A DNA stretch of 64,000 bases from Rhodoferax sp. (GCF_013297935.1 NZ_JAAFIX010000002.1:1-64000); one strand, 5' to 3'. Shown: positions 40,288-48,223, counted from the stretch's first letter. The notes: generated by a model not told the origin, from the sequence alone. Numbers and translations: made by a program.

Positions 40288-41334
40288 TTGAGCCATGACA
40301 ACCCCTTCTCCGCCGCTGCAGCCACGGCACTGGCACCATCCATCGCCCGACGTGGGTGGTTCAAGGCCTTCACCGGGCTTTTGGCCCTGGCAGCGGCGCT
40401 GGTAGCACTGTATTTCGCGGGTCCGCGCAACGAGTTCGGCCCCGCATCAGCCACTCCCCGGGCGCAGGCTCCGCAAGACTTGGCAGCACTGGACGCATGG
40501 CTCGCAGCCCAAGAGGCCCAAGTTCCCGACATCCGGCCCGGCAATGCTAAAGGCATCGTGTGGGCCCAGGCTCCCGGGCAGCGCACCCCGTGGGCGGTCG
40601 TGTACCTGCATGGCTTTTCAGCAAGCCGCCTAGAGACAGCCCCACTCACCGATCAAGTGGCCCGGGCCTTGGGTGCCAATGTGTACTACGCCCGACTCAC
40701 CGGACACGGCCAGAACAGCGCCGCCATGGGGGACGCCCGGGTACAAGACTGGCTGGCAGACGCCCAAGAGGCGCTTTCTATCGGGCGGCAATTGGGAGAG
40801 AAAGTGCTCGTAATCAGCTGCTCCACAGGTGCCACATTAGCCACTTGGCTGGAGACCAATGGCGCGGCCACAGGGGTGGCTGGGCATGTTTTTGTGTCGC
40901 CGAATTTCGGCCCTAAAGATGAACGGGCAGACCTGATCAACGGGCCCTGGGGGCACCGCATTGCGTATGCCATATTGGGCGATGAGCGTCGCTGGACGCC
41001 GGATAGCGAGGCTGAGAAGCAGGCCTGGACATCCAGCTACCCTACCCGCAGCTTGTTTCCCATGATGGCGCTGGTGAAGGCAACCCGGGAGAGTGCGCTA
41101 GAGCGGTTCGCGGTTCCGGTCATGGTTTTGTACAGCCCCAAGGACCAGACGGTGGAGCCCCGCTTGACGAAGGACGCCGTGTCGCGCTTCAGCTCCACCA
41201 ACAAGCAACTCGTGCAAGTGGACTACAGTGAATCAAAGGGGCAGCATGTGCTCGCGGGCGCCATCAAGGCCCCCACGGCTACAGCGCCCATGGCCCAAAG
41301 TATTGTGAACTGGACTCGAACCCTCGGACCATGA
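40288..41334 (+). CDS. Membrane-anchored alpha/beta hydrolase
   Basis: One N-terminal membrane anchor (FTGLLALAAALVALYFAG), then an alpha/beta-hydrolase fold: VVYLHGFSASRLETAPL (oxyanion HG motif), RLTGHGQNS, and the nucleophile elbow VISCSTGATLA, where the usual GxSxG is SCSTG. VLYSPKDQTVEP (acid region) and SKGQHVLAG (His) complete a plausible triad. The start is TTG 40288 with CAGGAG 8-9 nt upstream. Substrate unknown. The stop overlaps the next gene start by 4 bp (ATGA). Confidence 0.83.
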   Translation: MSHDNPFSAAAATALAPSIARRGWFKAFTGLLALAAALVALYFAGPRNEFGPASATPRAQAPQDLAALDAWLAAQEAQVPDIRPGNAKGIVWAQAPGQRTPWAVVYLHGFSASRLETAPLTDQVARALGANVYYARLTGHGQNSAAMGDARVQDWLADAQEALSIGRQLGEKVLVISCSTGATLATWLETNGAATGVAGHVFVSPNFGPKDERADLINGPWGHRIAYAILGDERRWTPDSEAEKQAWTSSYPTRSLFPMMALVKATRESALERFAVPVMVLYSPKDQTVEPRLTKDAVSRFSSTNKQLVQVDYSESKGQHVLAGAIKAPTATAPMAQSIVNWTRTLGP

Positions 41335-42011
41335 CGACCTCAAGCACCACCGACACCCCTCAAGATAGCCAAGATGTTTTGCGCCTTCCCTTGCGCAAGC
41401 TGGGCCTGCGCTCCGGCATGGCACTACAAACGCGGCGCCTGGTAGAAGGGACCAGCAAAACAGAGGCCCAGTTCTTCGGGGCCATTGAGGGCAAGGGCGT
41501 CATGGTGGGACCTGCCAGCTCGGAGGCCGTGCAAACCGGCCTCAGTACCGGCGAGGTCTGCGTCGTGCGGGGCTTCACCGGACAGTATGAGTTTTCATTT
41601 GTGAGCCGGGTGCTTCAGACCTTTGAAGCGCCTTTTGCCTATGCCTTGCTAGCCTACCCAGCCCAAGTGGATGCCAAACAGGTGCGCCAGTCCATGCGGA
41701 CCAAGGTCGCCTGGCCGGCGGAGCTCGGCACGGCGCAAGGGAGTAACTACGAAGTGGTCGCCCTGGCAGATCTGAGCCCTCAAGGTGCCATGGTCCGGGC
41801 CGACAAGCCTCTGGGAAATGTGGGGGACGCTGTCACCCTGCGTTTGCGAGCCGAGACAGAGGCGGCACTCGTGCAATTGGAGCTCGAAGCCAAGTTATGC
41901 CATCACAGCTGCCCGCCGGGGGGCAACCAATATGTCGCCGGCATGTCTTTTCAAAGAATTGCGGCCGATGACCTGGTGAAACTGCACTACCTGGTGAGTT
42001 TGGCGTCGTAA
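41331..42011 (+). CDS. PilZ / YcgR-like c-di-GMP receptor protein
   Basis: 226-aa cytoplasmic protein with a YcgR-type N-terminal barrel (residues 20-115) and a PilZ-like C-terminal domain starting RQSMRTKVAWPAEL...ALADLSPQGAMVRAD. The canonical RxxxR and D/NxSxxG motifs appear as RQSMR and DLSPQG. Such proteins bind c-di-GMP and modulate motility or surface functions. Coupled by ATGA overlap to the hydrolase. The terminator downstream is shared with H-NS. Confidence 0.82.
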   Translation: MTTSSTTDTPQDSQDVLRLPLRKLGLRSGMALQTRRLVEGTSKTEAQFFGAIEGKGVMVGPASSEAVQTGLSTGEVCVVRGFTGQYEFSFVSRVLQTFEAPFAYALLAYPAQVDAKQVRQSMRTKVAWPAELGTAQGSNYEVVALADLSPQGAMVRADKPLGNVGDAVTLRLRAETEAALVQLELEAKLCHHSCPPGGNQYVAGMSFQRIAADDLVKLHYLVSLAS

Positions 42012-42043
42012 TACTTATTTAACGGCTGGGCAATGGAAATAAA

Positions 42044-42066
42044 AAAGCCCACAAAGAGTGGGCTTT
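42044..42066. terminator. Terminator between PilZ gene and H-NS gene
   Basis: AAAGCCCACaaagaGTGGGCTTT: 9-bp stem, 5-nt loop. On minus it is followed by TTTTTT, so it is a strong terminator for the H-NS gene and a weaker one for the PilZ gene. Confidence 0.85.
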
Positions 42067-42085
42067 GATTCGTGCAGGACAGGCG

Positions 42086-42385
42086 TCATGCAATAAGGTA
42101 ATCTGCCTTATTCTTGCCCGCAAGCCACTTAGGTGCAAGGCCACGCCCGCTCCATGTGTTGCCAGTAACCGGGTCGCGGTATTTGGCTGCAACCTTGTTA
42201 GTTACTTTTTCGGCGGTCTTTACACGGCGTGCAACACCGCCAAATACATCTTCAACGGTCAGCCCATGCTCTTGCACAAGTGCTTTAACTTGTGCAATGG
42301 CTGCAGCAAGCTCAGTGTGGCGCAGTTGAGTGATCTGATTTTCAAGCGCTTCTTTTTGCGCAATAAGGTCTTTGAGGGTAGTCAC
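42086..42385 (-). CDS. H-NS family nucleoid protein
   Basis: 99-aa H-NS-like protein: N-terminal coiled-coil (LIAQKEALENQITQLRHTELAAAIAQVKALVQEH) for oligomerisation and C-terminal DNA-binding domain with KYRDPVTGNTWSGRGLAPKWL. Typical of Burkholderiales H-NS/BpH3 proteins, which silence AT-rich DNA. It sits 0.5 kb from the left end of the predicted island; whether it is core or accessory cannot be decided, but it lies outside the tRNA boundary. Confidence 0.93.
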   Translation of the reverse strand: MTTLKDLIAQKEALENQITQLRHTELAAAIAQVKALVQEHGLTVEDVFGGVARRVKTAEKVTNKVAAKYRDPVTGNTWSGRGLAPKWLAGKNKADYLIA

Positions 42386-42844
42386 AGTTTGTGGGTCCAG
42401 TATTTAGTACAACTGAATTATAGTTTCTCTGCTTAAAAAAATCACCCCAAGTTTGTAAGCAACGTATTTATTCGAGCCTATGCGTCGTTAGTATCGCCAA
42501 ATACTCTACCCATTACTCATAAGCAGGTCGCACCGAAGAAAATCACCTATCCCGCTATGTAATGCCATAGAGGTTTACACCACTCAGTAAACAAATATGA
42601 AGTGTTCGCCCGCCATGCGGTAGCGCCACCGTCAACATTTCTCCCATGCCACTTTCAAGGCTGGTTGCTGGTGCTGTGGCAGCAATGCCATACCGCATGG
42701 TGTAAGTCACTGTGCCGTAAAAATTTTAGTAATCGCAATCGCCTAGTGCTGGCTTTTGGACCTTGTGCGTCAAGCGCGACAAATTTGCGTCAAAAAGTCT
42801 TCTCAAGACACACACAAACATTGCATTTGTGGACAAGCCAAAGA
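42386..42844. other. Gene-free AT-rich stretch upstream of H-NS gene
   Basis: 459 bp before the tRNA-Val terminator. It should hold the H-NS promoter. No convincing ORF (42602..42937 runs into the tRNA fragment) and no RNA gene is recognised. Confidence 0.5.
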
Positions 42845-42879
42845 AAAAGCCTTCTAAATCAACGATTTAGAAGGCTTTT
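42845..42879 (-). terminator. Terminator of the (former) tRNA-Val gene
   Basis: 16-bp perfect stem AAAAGCCTTCTAAATC / GATTTAGAAGGCTTTT with AAC loop and T-rich tail on minus. It starts a few bases after the CCA end of the tRNA-Val fragment, so it is the tRNA's native terminator. Confidence 0.88.
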
Positions 42880-42882
42880 AAT

Positions 42883-42932
42883 TGGTGGGCGATGCAAGTT
42901 TCGAACTTGCGACCCCTGCAGTGTGAATGCAG
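42883..42932 (-). mobile_element. tRNA-Val(CAC) 3' fragment: probable attachment site (att) of an integrated element
   Basis: Minus strand CTGCATTCACACTGCAG is the anticodon arm with CAC. It is followed by GGGGTC, the T-arm GCAAGTTCGAAACTTGC, and ATCGCCCACCA, the 3' acceptor strand with CCA. The D-arm and 5' acceptor strand are missing: upstream sequence changes abruptly to a C-rich region. A 3' tRNA fragment of about 50 nt followed by the native terminator is the classic scar left at the distal end when a tyrosine integrase uses a tRNA 3' end as attB. Confidence 0.8.
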
Positions 42933-42939
42933 TTTAGCC

Positions 42940-43033
42940 CAAACCCACCTCAACTCCCCAGAGGGGGAACCTCCACCCACACCCCCTCCAAACCACCCCA
43001 ATCCCACCCAAATTACACTGGGAATTACACCGG
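42940..43033 (-). repeat. G-rich strand tract and 12-bp tandem repeat next to att
   Basis: On minus, a run of at least five G-tracts (GGTGGGATTGGGGTGG, GGAGGGGGTGTGGGTGG) could form a quadruplex. Adjacent on plus, AATTACACTGG and AATTACACCGG repeat at 12-bp spacing (43011 and 43023). Position next to the att scar suggests a terminal element structure such as accessory binding sites, but this is inference. Confidence 0.5.
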
Positions 43034-43062
43034 ACCATCGCGCATTTGCACTGGAAGATCGA

Positions 43063-43362
43063 GTGACCGTCGCGCATGCGCTGCACTGCGTCTTTGTCCC
43101 GGGAAACACCCCGGACCGGGAAACGATCAAGGTCCTTGACTGGATTTTTCGGCGCTATGGCATGAAAAAAATGTCCCAGGCGACCCGGAAAATACCGGCC
43201 GGTATTTGGCGCGCGATGTACTCAATTTTTGGTAATGACCTGCGAAAAAGCAGCGACAGGCGGCTGCATGCGCTACTTGATCGCTTTGATGCGGAAAATT
43301 CCGCAAATTCAGCAGCTGCCGCAATCACGGCTGTACTGTCCGACGAACCGAAAACGTCTTAA
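43063..43362 (+). CDS. Small protein of unknown function, first gene of island
   Basis: The open frame extends from 42892 through the tRNA fragment to 43362, but the first 57 codons translate att and C-rich DNA and are not credible. GTG 43063 gives 99 aa (VTVAHALHCVFVPGNTPDRETIKVLDWIFRRYG...KIPAGIWRAMYSIFGNDL), a compact basic helical protein. No family recognised. Followed within 5 bp by the next gene, so likely an operon of three small genes. Confidence 0.5.
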   Translation: MTVAHALHCVFVPGNTPDRETIKVLDWIFRRYGMKKMSQATRKIPAGIWRAMYSIFGNDLRKSSDRRLHALLDRFDAENSANSAAAAITAVLSDEPKTS

Positions 43363-43366
43363 AACC

Positions 43367-43810
43367 ATGCACTTTCACGAGTACGACTTATGGGCCCGCC
43401 TGGTCCAGGCCAACGCCGCCTGGAAGCGGCTTCCGGGCTTCACGGCTGATGAAAAAAGTGAGCTTGAATATTGGCTCAGCACGCTTTATGGTCACATTTG
43501 CGTGTACCACGGCGACCCACTCCGACGCGGTCACCCAAAACACACATATGTCGAAGACGCGCTTCAAGAGCCCGTCTCTGCACTCAAGCCCACCATTCTC
43601 GACATCGGACTTGGATACATCGACGCCGTTTTAATCGGACCCGTTGATCTCGTAATCGAAATTCTCGCCGCTGACCCGAGGCTCATGGCTGCAGCACGAA
43701 GTCGAGCATTTTGCGGTTCCGTGGGGGATGCGTGGATTGGCCACGTCGGCCAGGTCGTATCCCTTGTAGATGCGCACTCTGCGCGGCGGGCGATGGAGGG
43801 CGTGCTGTGA
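43367..43810 (+). CDS. Hypothetical protein (147 aa)
   Basis: Begins MHFHEYDLWARLVQANAAWKRLPGFTADEKSELEYWLSTLYG. The C-terminal part LIGPVDLVIEILAADPRLMAAARSRAFCGSVGDAWIGHVG is hydrophobic but not clearly transmembrane. ATG 43367 is chosen because the upstream part of the track ORF overlaps the previous gene. Its TGA overlaps the GTG of the next gene. Function unknown. Confidence 0.6.
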   Translation: MHFHEYDLWARLVQANAAWKRLPGFTADEKSELEYWLSTLYGHICVYHGDPLRRGHPKHTYVEDALQEPVSALKPTILDIGLGYIDAVLIGPVDLVIEILAADPRLMAAARSRAFCGSVGDAWIGHVGQVVSLVDAHSARRAMEGVL

Positions 43811-44049
43811 CCACCGACCACATCCCCTTATCCCTGGCGCATCGCTGCGTGCGCCGCGTTCTGGAATTCCGCGACATCGACGAATGGGCGGAACTGTGTC
43901 TGGATGCGGTTCTTCGGGAGGGCGCAGGCCCAATGATCGAAGCCGCCAGGCTGTACATGCCGCTTGGGCACCACCCAGAAGTCCGCACAGTGATGCGACG
44001 CGCCGCGGACAGCCGAATTGAGTGCCTAAAGCTCTTGCGCAGAATTTAG
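43807..44049 (+). CDS. Hypothetical protein (80 aa)
   Basis: GTG 43807 overlaps the stop of the previous gene (GTGA), indicating coupling. VTTDHIPLSLAHRCVRRVLEFRDIDEWAELCLDAVLREGAG is helical; the end is rich in Arg and Cys (RRAADSRIECLKLLRRI). No family recognised. The track start (43711) lies inside the upstream gene in another frame. Confidence 0.55.
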   Translation: MTTDHIPLSLAHRCVRRVLEFRDIDEWAELCLDAVLREGAGPMIEAARLYMPLGHHPEVRTVMRRAADSRIECLKLLRRI

Positions 44050-44207
44050 AGTCCAAACTCCAATTTCACTTGAAAAACATCGAAGACGTGCTTTGAATTC
44101 GCGTCTTCGCATTTCGCTCGCCTTCAGGATACAGGTGTCAAGTATTTTGAAAAAATGTTGAAAAAATACAACCCAAAAGTTTTTAGATGACATACATTTC
44201 ATTCATC

Positions 44208-44223
44208 GGCATCAGCTGATACC
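44208..44223. promoter_or_regulatory. Palindrome upstream of acidic-protein gene
   Basis: GGcATCAGCTGATaCC: perfect 10-bp palindrome ATCAGCTGAT with matching GG/CC outer bases, about 45 bp before ATG 44267. Further upstream (about 44140) two TTGAAAAAAT copies occur in tandem. Candidate operator; the regulator is unknown. Confidence 0.35.
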
Positions 44224-44266
44224 AATGCAAAACACTTGAATCATCCACATACACCGGAGAACTGAA

Positions 44267-45124
44267 ATGACCACCACAAACACCGCAACCATCAAGTCCT
44301 TGACCGAAGCCCTGCAAAACGCCTTTGAGCTGCAAGGCAGTGACTGGAATGGAGCCGAGGAAAAGAGCATCGACTTCTCGTCCGCAGACAGCATTGAGAA
44401 CCTTGGCGATGCAAGTGCTTTTCAGCAGTGGAAAGACGGCTTGAAGAATGCGAAGTCCGCCCTGGCCAAGGCCATCCCGCACATCGTCAGCGCAGCAGAA
44501 AAATCCGGGAATGATGGATACATTTTTTTCAATATCCCAAAGCACGAATCCGATGATGAGACTGCTGCACAGGATGTCAGTGATGCACTGATGGCTCTGA
44601 TCCGCGCCTGTGACCAGTCAGACGCGGAATTGGCCGAAGAAATCTGCCAGTTCATCGACGAGATCGAGCAAAGTGCTGCCGGCGGCCACACCATCGCCAG
44701 CGGCTGGAATCATGGAACTAAGCCCGAAGACATTGAGCTGGCCGACGTGGTCAACGCACTTGATCTGGGGCTGGAAGCCTGCAGCGACGAATCGAACAGC
44801 CGTACTGATCTGCAGCACGAAAAAGCAGCCTTTTACCTGGGAATCTTTCGTACCAAGTCCAGCATTGCCGAGCTGGTGGCCGAGAATTTTGCGGCAGACA
44901 TGAAGGAGTCTTTGCCCAAAACCGAGGCATACCGGTACTTCTCTGAGGTCACCGCCCTGAGCGCAGTCGAAGGCCAGATGCTGCTGGAAAAGAATGCCAA
45001 TTCGATTTTCGAGGACTACGAAAACGGCCGCACCGTGTACATCTTTGACGATGAATCATGCGCATCAGTTAAAGATGGCGTGATCTCGGAGATGTCCAAA
45101 GAAGACGCTGAAGCTTACGTTTGA
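44267..45124 (+). CDS. Strongly acidic protein of unknown function (285 aa)
   Basis: Soluble, mostly helical, with a large excess of Asp/Glu over Lys/Arg throughout (for example NIPKHESDDETAAQDVSDAL, SDAELAEEICQFIDEIEQS, and the end SEMSKEDAEAYV). No signal peptide or membrane segment. Start ATG 44267 follows a 217-bp leader with a palindrome. I do not recognise a family. Acidity of this degree in an island protein raises the possibility of a DNA mimic, but no motif supports a specific claim. Confidence 0.7.
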   Translation: MTTTNTATIKSLTEALQNAFELQGSDWNGAEEKSIDFSSADSIENLGDASAFQQWKDGLKNAKSALAKAIPHIVSAAEKSGNDGYIFFNIPKHESDDETAAQDVSDALMALIRACDQSDAELAEEICQFIDEIEQSAAGGHTIASGWNHGTKPEDIELADVVNALDLGLEACSDESNSRTDLQHEKAAFYLGIFRTKSSIAELVAENFAADMKESLPKTEAYRYFSEVTALSAVEGQMLLEKNANSIFEDYENGRTVYIFDDESCASVKDGVISEMSKEDAEAYV

Positions 45125-45245
45125 GTCTTCCATGTATAAGCACATACAAGGAAATACCACAACATAGTGCAAAACCCTTCGGGACTCATAGAAAGAGCGC
45201 CACGACAACAAGGAGCACCGAGAATTTCTGGCGGAGCACGAGACC

Positions 45246-45476
45246 ATGGTGCAAGTAAAGCGTGGGCGCTTCCTGCCGCTCAATGGCCACCCCCGCTTCG
45301 CCCGCGCTTGGTTGCATGACTTCGGGATCCGCAACCCAGACATCCTTTGTGACCACCTTAACGCCCTGGCCAACTCCGCGGTGGAGGGCCATCAAAAGAC
45401 CATAGCACTGCGACATGACGAAGTTTTTCGCAAGCTTTTTGACCTCACGCAAGAGAGAGACGGAGATCACACATGA
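45246..45476 (+). CDS. Hypothetical protein (76 aa)
   Basis: MVQVKRGRFLPLNGHPRFARAWLHDFGIRNPDILCDHLNALANSAVEGHQ. The frame is open upstream to 45192 and encodes plausible charged sequence (KERHDNKEHREFLAEHET), so the protein may be a 5'-truncated relic. Overlaps the next short ORF by ATGA. Confidence 0.45.
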   Translation: MVQVKRGRFLPLNGHPRFARAWLHDFGIRNPDILCDHLNALANSAVEGHQKTIALRHDEVFRKLFDLTQERDGDHT

Positions 45477-45626
45477 ACTCGAGTATTGAATCCCCCTGGC
45501 AAGAATTTAAAGTGGTGCGCATGACTCGTCACATGCTGCAGAGGTCCGCCCCCCCGGAACATCAAGCCCAGCTCGACCGCCGTTGAACACACCAAGCGCT
45601 TGATCCAAGCCCTGGGGGCCAAATGA
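45473..45626 (+). pseudogene. Short coding remnant with possible frameshift at a C7 run
   Basis: ATG 45473 (coupled by ATGA) reads MNSSIESPWQEFKVVRMTRHMLQRSAPPEH and stops at 45586. After the run of seven C near 45548 another frame continues sensibly to 45626 (NIKPSSTAVEHTKRLIQALGAK). A one-base change in the homopolymer would join the two into a small protein of about 50 aa. Confidence 0.35.
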
Positions 45627-45944
45627 AGAAGTCCAGCTCGGATAAGACCTGGTCGGTTTTCCGGACATCACCATACTGTTGTCGCCGACCGAAATTTGAC
45701 AGCGTCAAGATTCCATTGGCGCCAACAACATGTCGTCAGCGACCCCGGAAGCTTCCTCAATAGGGACACCGCATGTCTGACCCACTCAGGCACCACCCAT
45801 TTTCAGTTGCTCAAAGAACAGAGCAGGGAAGCAAACTTCTGGAGTGAAGCGTTTCTGAGGATTGGTGTGCCCAGCTGACCATGGAATCGCGGTGGCAGGT
45901 CCAGACAAAAAAATTCGTGGCATGTCAGTCAGTTTTATTTATAA
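45627..45944. other. Gene-poor gap
   Basis: About 320 bp with only very short ORFs and no recognisable motif. It lies between the plus-strand remnants and a convergent minus-strand gene. Confidence 0.4.
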
Positions 45945-46970
45945 CTACCAGACAACTTTGTCCCCGACGGCATACAGCCGGCAAACCGACTTGGATTTTT
46001 CTTGGCAAAAATTAATTGCCCTTTGTACATGATTGCCTGCCTCGTTGGTACCTGATGCCCACCCAAATCCGCCACCACTTGCGGATTCACTGATTGCAAA
46101 TGCGCGTCCATGACTCACAGGCCGTTCAAGAAACTTTTGGTAATGACTTAAAAGCACTTCGGGATTAGCGTGAGACGGAATCGCTTTCGTGTCATTGATG
46201 TCGGCAAAGCCTGTGGGCTTTGGATCTCCGAAACCTTTTGGGATGTCTATCTGAACACGCTCTTGGCTGGTAACAAAACCCATGGACAAAGCTGTCACGC
46301 CCACATAGGTCTTGCATCCCTTTTCAGGGCTTCTGTCTTCGCAGAACCTGACATCACCTTCAGCCGGAATTTCCAGTCCGCCGTTCCATCCCCCTTTTGT
46401 AAGTCCCTCAACCATGACTTCCTTAAAGGAACCAATATTTGGGATGTTCCGTTGATAGACCGCTAACTGCGTATCCGGAAACCGTGTCTCTAACTTTTGT
46501 GTCCTGTAGTCCACAGGAACTTGTATATCGATAAAGCTTTTTTGTACTGGGAGTTCCTGGGCGAACTGACGTTGCACACCACCTGAAAAGTATCTACTGC
46601 AAAAAAGATCGCAGCGCCCCATAACTACGGTGTCGATCTTCAGCGTGCGCATACGTTCACTGATGTATATCTCGCCCCCTGCTACTTCTGGTCGAAGGCT
46701 CGTGGTGTGAAAGAACACGACTCTCTCAACTTTGAGAGTTGGGTCATTCGTGTATTTTTTCCATGGTGCCTCCATCAAAGGATTCGGTAGTGCGTTGCGT
46801 AAATCTGACGCCCATTCTTGCAAAGGGCCGGACACGAAGATCGTCGTACCAACGCGAGTGAAATATGGATTAACGGCCGGTGGTGGGGCGTCGTTCATCT
46901 GAGCAAAAACGTTACCGACGATGAAGATCGCCGTGAAAGTTGCCACGTTCTTTAAGGCTTGAATTTTCAT
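45945..46970 (-). CDS. Exported protein with DUF4189-like C-terminus, unknown function
   Basis: Signal peptide KIQALKNVATFTAIFIVGNVFAQ after ATG 46970 (the track start at 47141 adds about 58 unsupported residues). The central part is predicted beta-rich with paired cysteines (GRCDLFCSRY, RFCEDRSPEKGCKTY). The last 55 residues, GRAFAISESASGGGFGWASG...AINFCQEKSKSVCRLYAVGDKVVW, resemble the DUF4189-type module (AxAI...GWASG...A...C...C). 341 aa. Probably periplasmic. Same strand as the two genes that follow at 47132 and 47571. Confidence 0.65.
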   Translation of the reverse strand: MKIQALKNVATFTAIFIVGNVFAQMNDAPPPAVNPYFTRVGTTIFVSGPLQEWASDLRNALPNPLMEAPWKKYTNDPTLKVERVVFFHTTSLRPEVAGGEIYISERMRTLKIDTVVMGRCDLFCSRYFSGGVQRQFAQELPVQKSFIDIQVPVDYRTQKLETRFPDTQLAVYQRNIPNIGSFKEVMVEGLTKGGWNGGLEIPAEGDVRFCEDRSPEKGCKTYVGVTALSMGFVTSQERVQIDIPKGFGDPKPTGFADINDTKAIPSHANPEVLLSHYQKFLERPVSHGRAFAISESASGGGFGWASGTNEAGNHVQRAINFCQEKSKSVCRLYAVGDKVVW

Positions 46971-47131
46971 ATTGTTACTCCCTAGAAGAAAGTAATTCTC
47001 TACCATTCGGCAGATCCCGAAGATTGGAAACACATGATTTCTGGATTTGCGGAGCACCCCACCAGCTCCACGCATCAAAGGTCTAGATTCGTTCAGAAAT
47101 TGAACTTGAGGAGCTTCTTTCACACGGGTCA

Positions 47132-47494
47132 TTACTGACATGATTCAGTCAATAGACTCGTGGGGAGAGATGTGGCTCCCACCTCCCAGACGTCGTGGTA
47201 CATGTGGGCGCGAGCTGCACCTTGAACCTTACCCACTTGGCTCTTGAAGTTGCTGTAGTCCAAGTCGTTCACCATCGTGGCCATTGCCAACGCCACTTCG
47301 GCCTTGGGGGCTACCGCGCGGAAGCGGTAGTCATTGGATTTGCTCTCAGTGATCTCGCCCATACCGGGCAGGAACTTGTCACGTAAAGCCTCTAAGTCCG
47401 AACGAACTCGTGCACGTACTGTCAACGTGTTGCTGCCAACATCGCTGGATTTCTGCACCACACTAAAGAAACCTACTGGGGTGATGAGCCACAT
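47132..47494 (-). CDS. Conserved small protein of unknown function (120 aa)
   Basis: MWLITPVGFFSVVQKSSDVGSNTLTVRARVRSDLEALRDKF...ITESKSNDYRFRAVAPKAEVALAMATMVNDLDYSNFKSQVG. It has the look of a conserved accessory-genome family, but I cannot name a function. A good ribosome site (AAGGAGAGGTAGCG-ATG) supports the start. 76 bp downstream of the HD hydrolase gene on the same strand, so probably co-transcribed with it. Confidence 0.7.
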   Translation of the reverse strand: MWLITPVGFFSVVQKSSDVGSNTLTVRARVRSDLEALRDKFLPGMGEITESKSNDYRFRAVAPKAEVALAMATMVNDLDYSNFKSQVGKVQGAARAHMYHDVWEVGATSLPTSLLTESCQ

Positions 47495-47570
47495 CGCTAC
47501 CTCTCCTTATGATTTGAAGACCGTTTGACTGCGGTCTGTAGATCCGTTTGTCTTTGGATTGCCGGCGTAT

Positions 47571-48149
47571 CTATCGTGGGGTCTGCCTCAGACCCGCAGC
47601 TTCAGAAAATTCCAGATGACGGGCGTAGACACCGTCGAATACAGCCTCCAGGCGCGCATGCGTCCCCCGAAGCTGTTGGACAACCTGTGCAGCCCAGTTG
47701 AAATACTCTTTCTTGCGCTCTGGTGACCAATCCGCAGGCGGCGAGGCCAAGATGTCTCTCAGATTGCAGATCTTGTCGGCCAGCTTGACCAACTTGGCAC
47801 ATCCACTAATGTGAGCCGCATGCTCTACCTGCAGGCGTTTGCGTTCTGCTTTGGGCAGTGCTTTGTCATCCGTGACTTCCATCACCACAGAAGCAATCTC
47901 GGGTCCAAACTGACGAATCAGCTCTTCCTGGGTGGTGTCGGTGTCTTCGATGGTGTCGTGCAGCAAGGCCGCACAGATGACCACTGGGTCTTGAACACAT
48001 CCCTCATTACTCAGCACATTGGCCAGCGCCAATGGATGGTTGATGTAGGGTGAAGACGAGGCGTCTTTGCGACGCTGGTTCTTGTGTTTGGTAGCCGCAA
48101 AGGCAGCTGCCGCCATGGCCAAGCCTAACGGATGTCTGGTGTTTGTCAT
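47571..48149 (-). CDS. HD-domain (p)ppGpp hydrolase-like protein (MESH1/SpoT-N type)
   Basis: 192 aa, a single HD domain like small alarmone hydrolases: AAAFAATKHKNQRRKDASSSPYINHPLALANVL (H of HD set 1), VVICAALLHDTIEDTDTTQEEL (HD and the ED motif), and LVKLADKICNLRDI (late Asp). All metal ligands seen in SpoT/MESH1 are present. Predicted to remove the 3' pyrophosphate of (p)ppGpp-like nucleotides. Strong SD (AAGGAGG) before ATG 48149. Divergent from a WYL regulator with 139 bp between. Confidence 0.85.
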   Translation of the reverse strand: MTNTRHPLGLAMAAAAFAATKHKNQRRKDASSSPYINHPLALANVLSNEGCVQDPVVICAALLHDTIEDTDTTQEELIRQFGPEIASVVMEVTDDKALPKAERKRLQVEHAAHISGCAKLVKLADKICNLRDILASPPADWSPERKKEYFNWAAQVVQQLRGTHARLEAVFDGVYARHLEFSEAAGLRQTPR

Positions 48150-48189
48150 ATTCTTTCCTCCTTGAAATCAATATTACATTATCATCATT

Positions 48190-48223
48190 TTGATCGCAAC
48201 ACAATTATTTAATTGATTGCAAC
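48190..48223. promoter_or_regulatory. Direct-repeat operator candidate between HD gene and WYL regulator
   Basis: TTGATCGCAAC (48190-48200) and TTGATTGCAAC (48213-48223): two 11-bp copies with one mismatch, 23 bp apart, that is about two helical turns on the same face. It lies in the AT-rich spacer where promoters for both divergent genes must be, so it is a natural target for the adjacent WYL protein. Confidence 0.55.

Noticed and set aside
42602-42937. 111-aa plus-strand ORF ending in the tRNA fragment
   Set aside because: Its C-terminus is translation of tRNA-Val antisense sequence and the terminator; not a gene.
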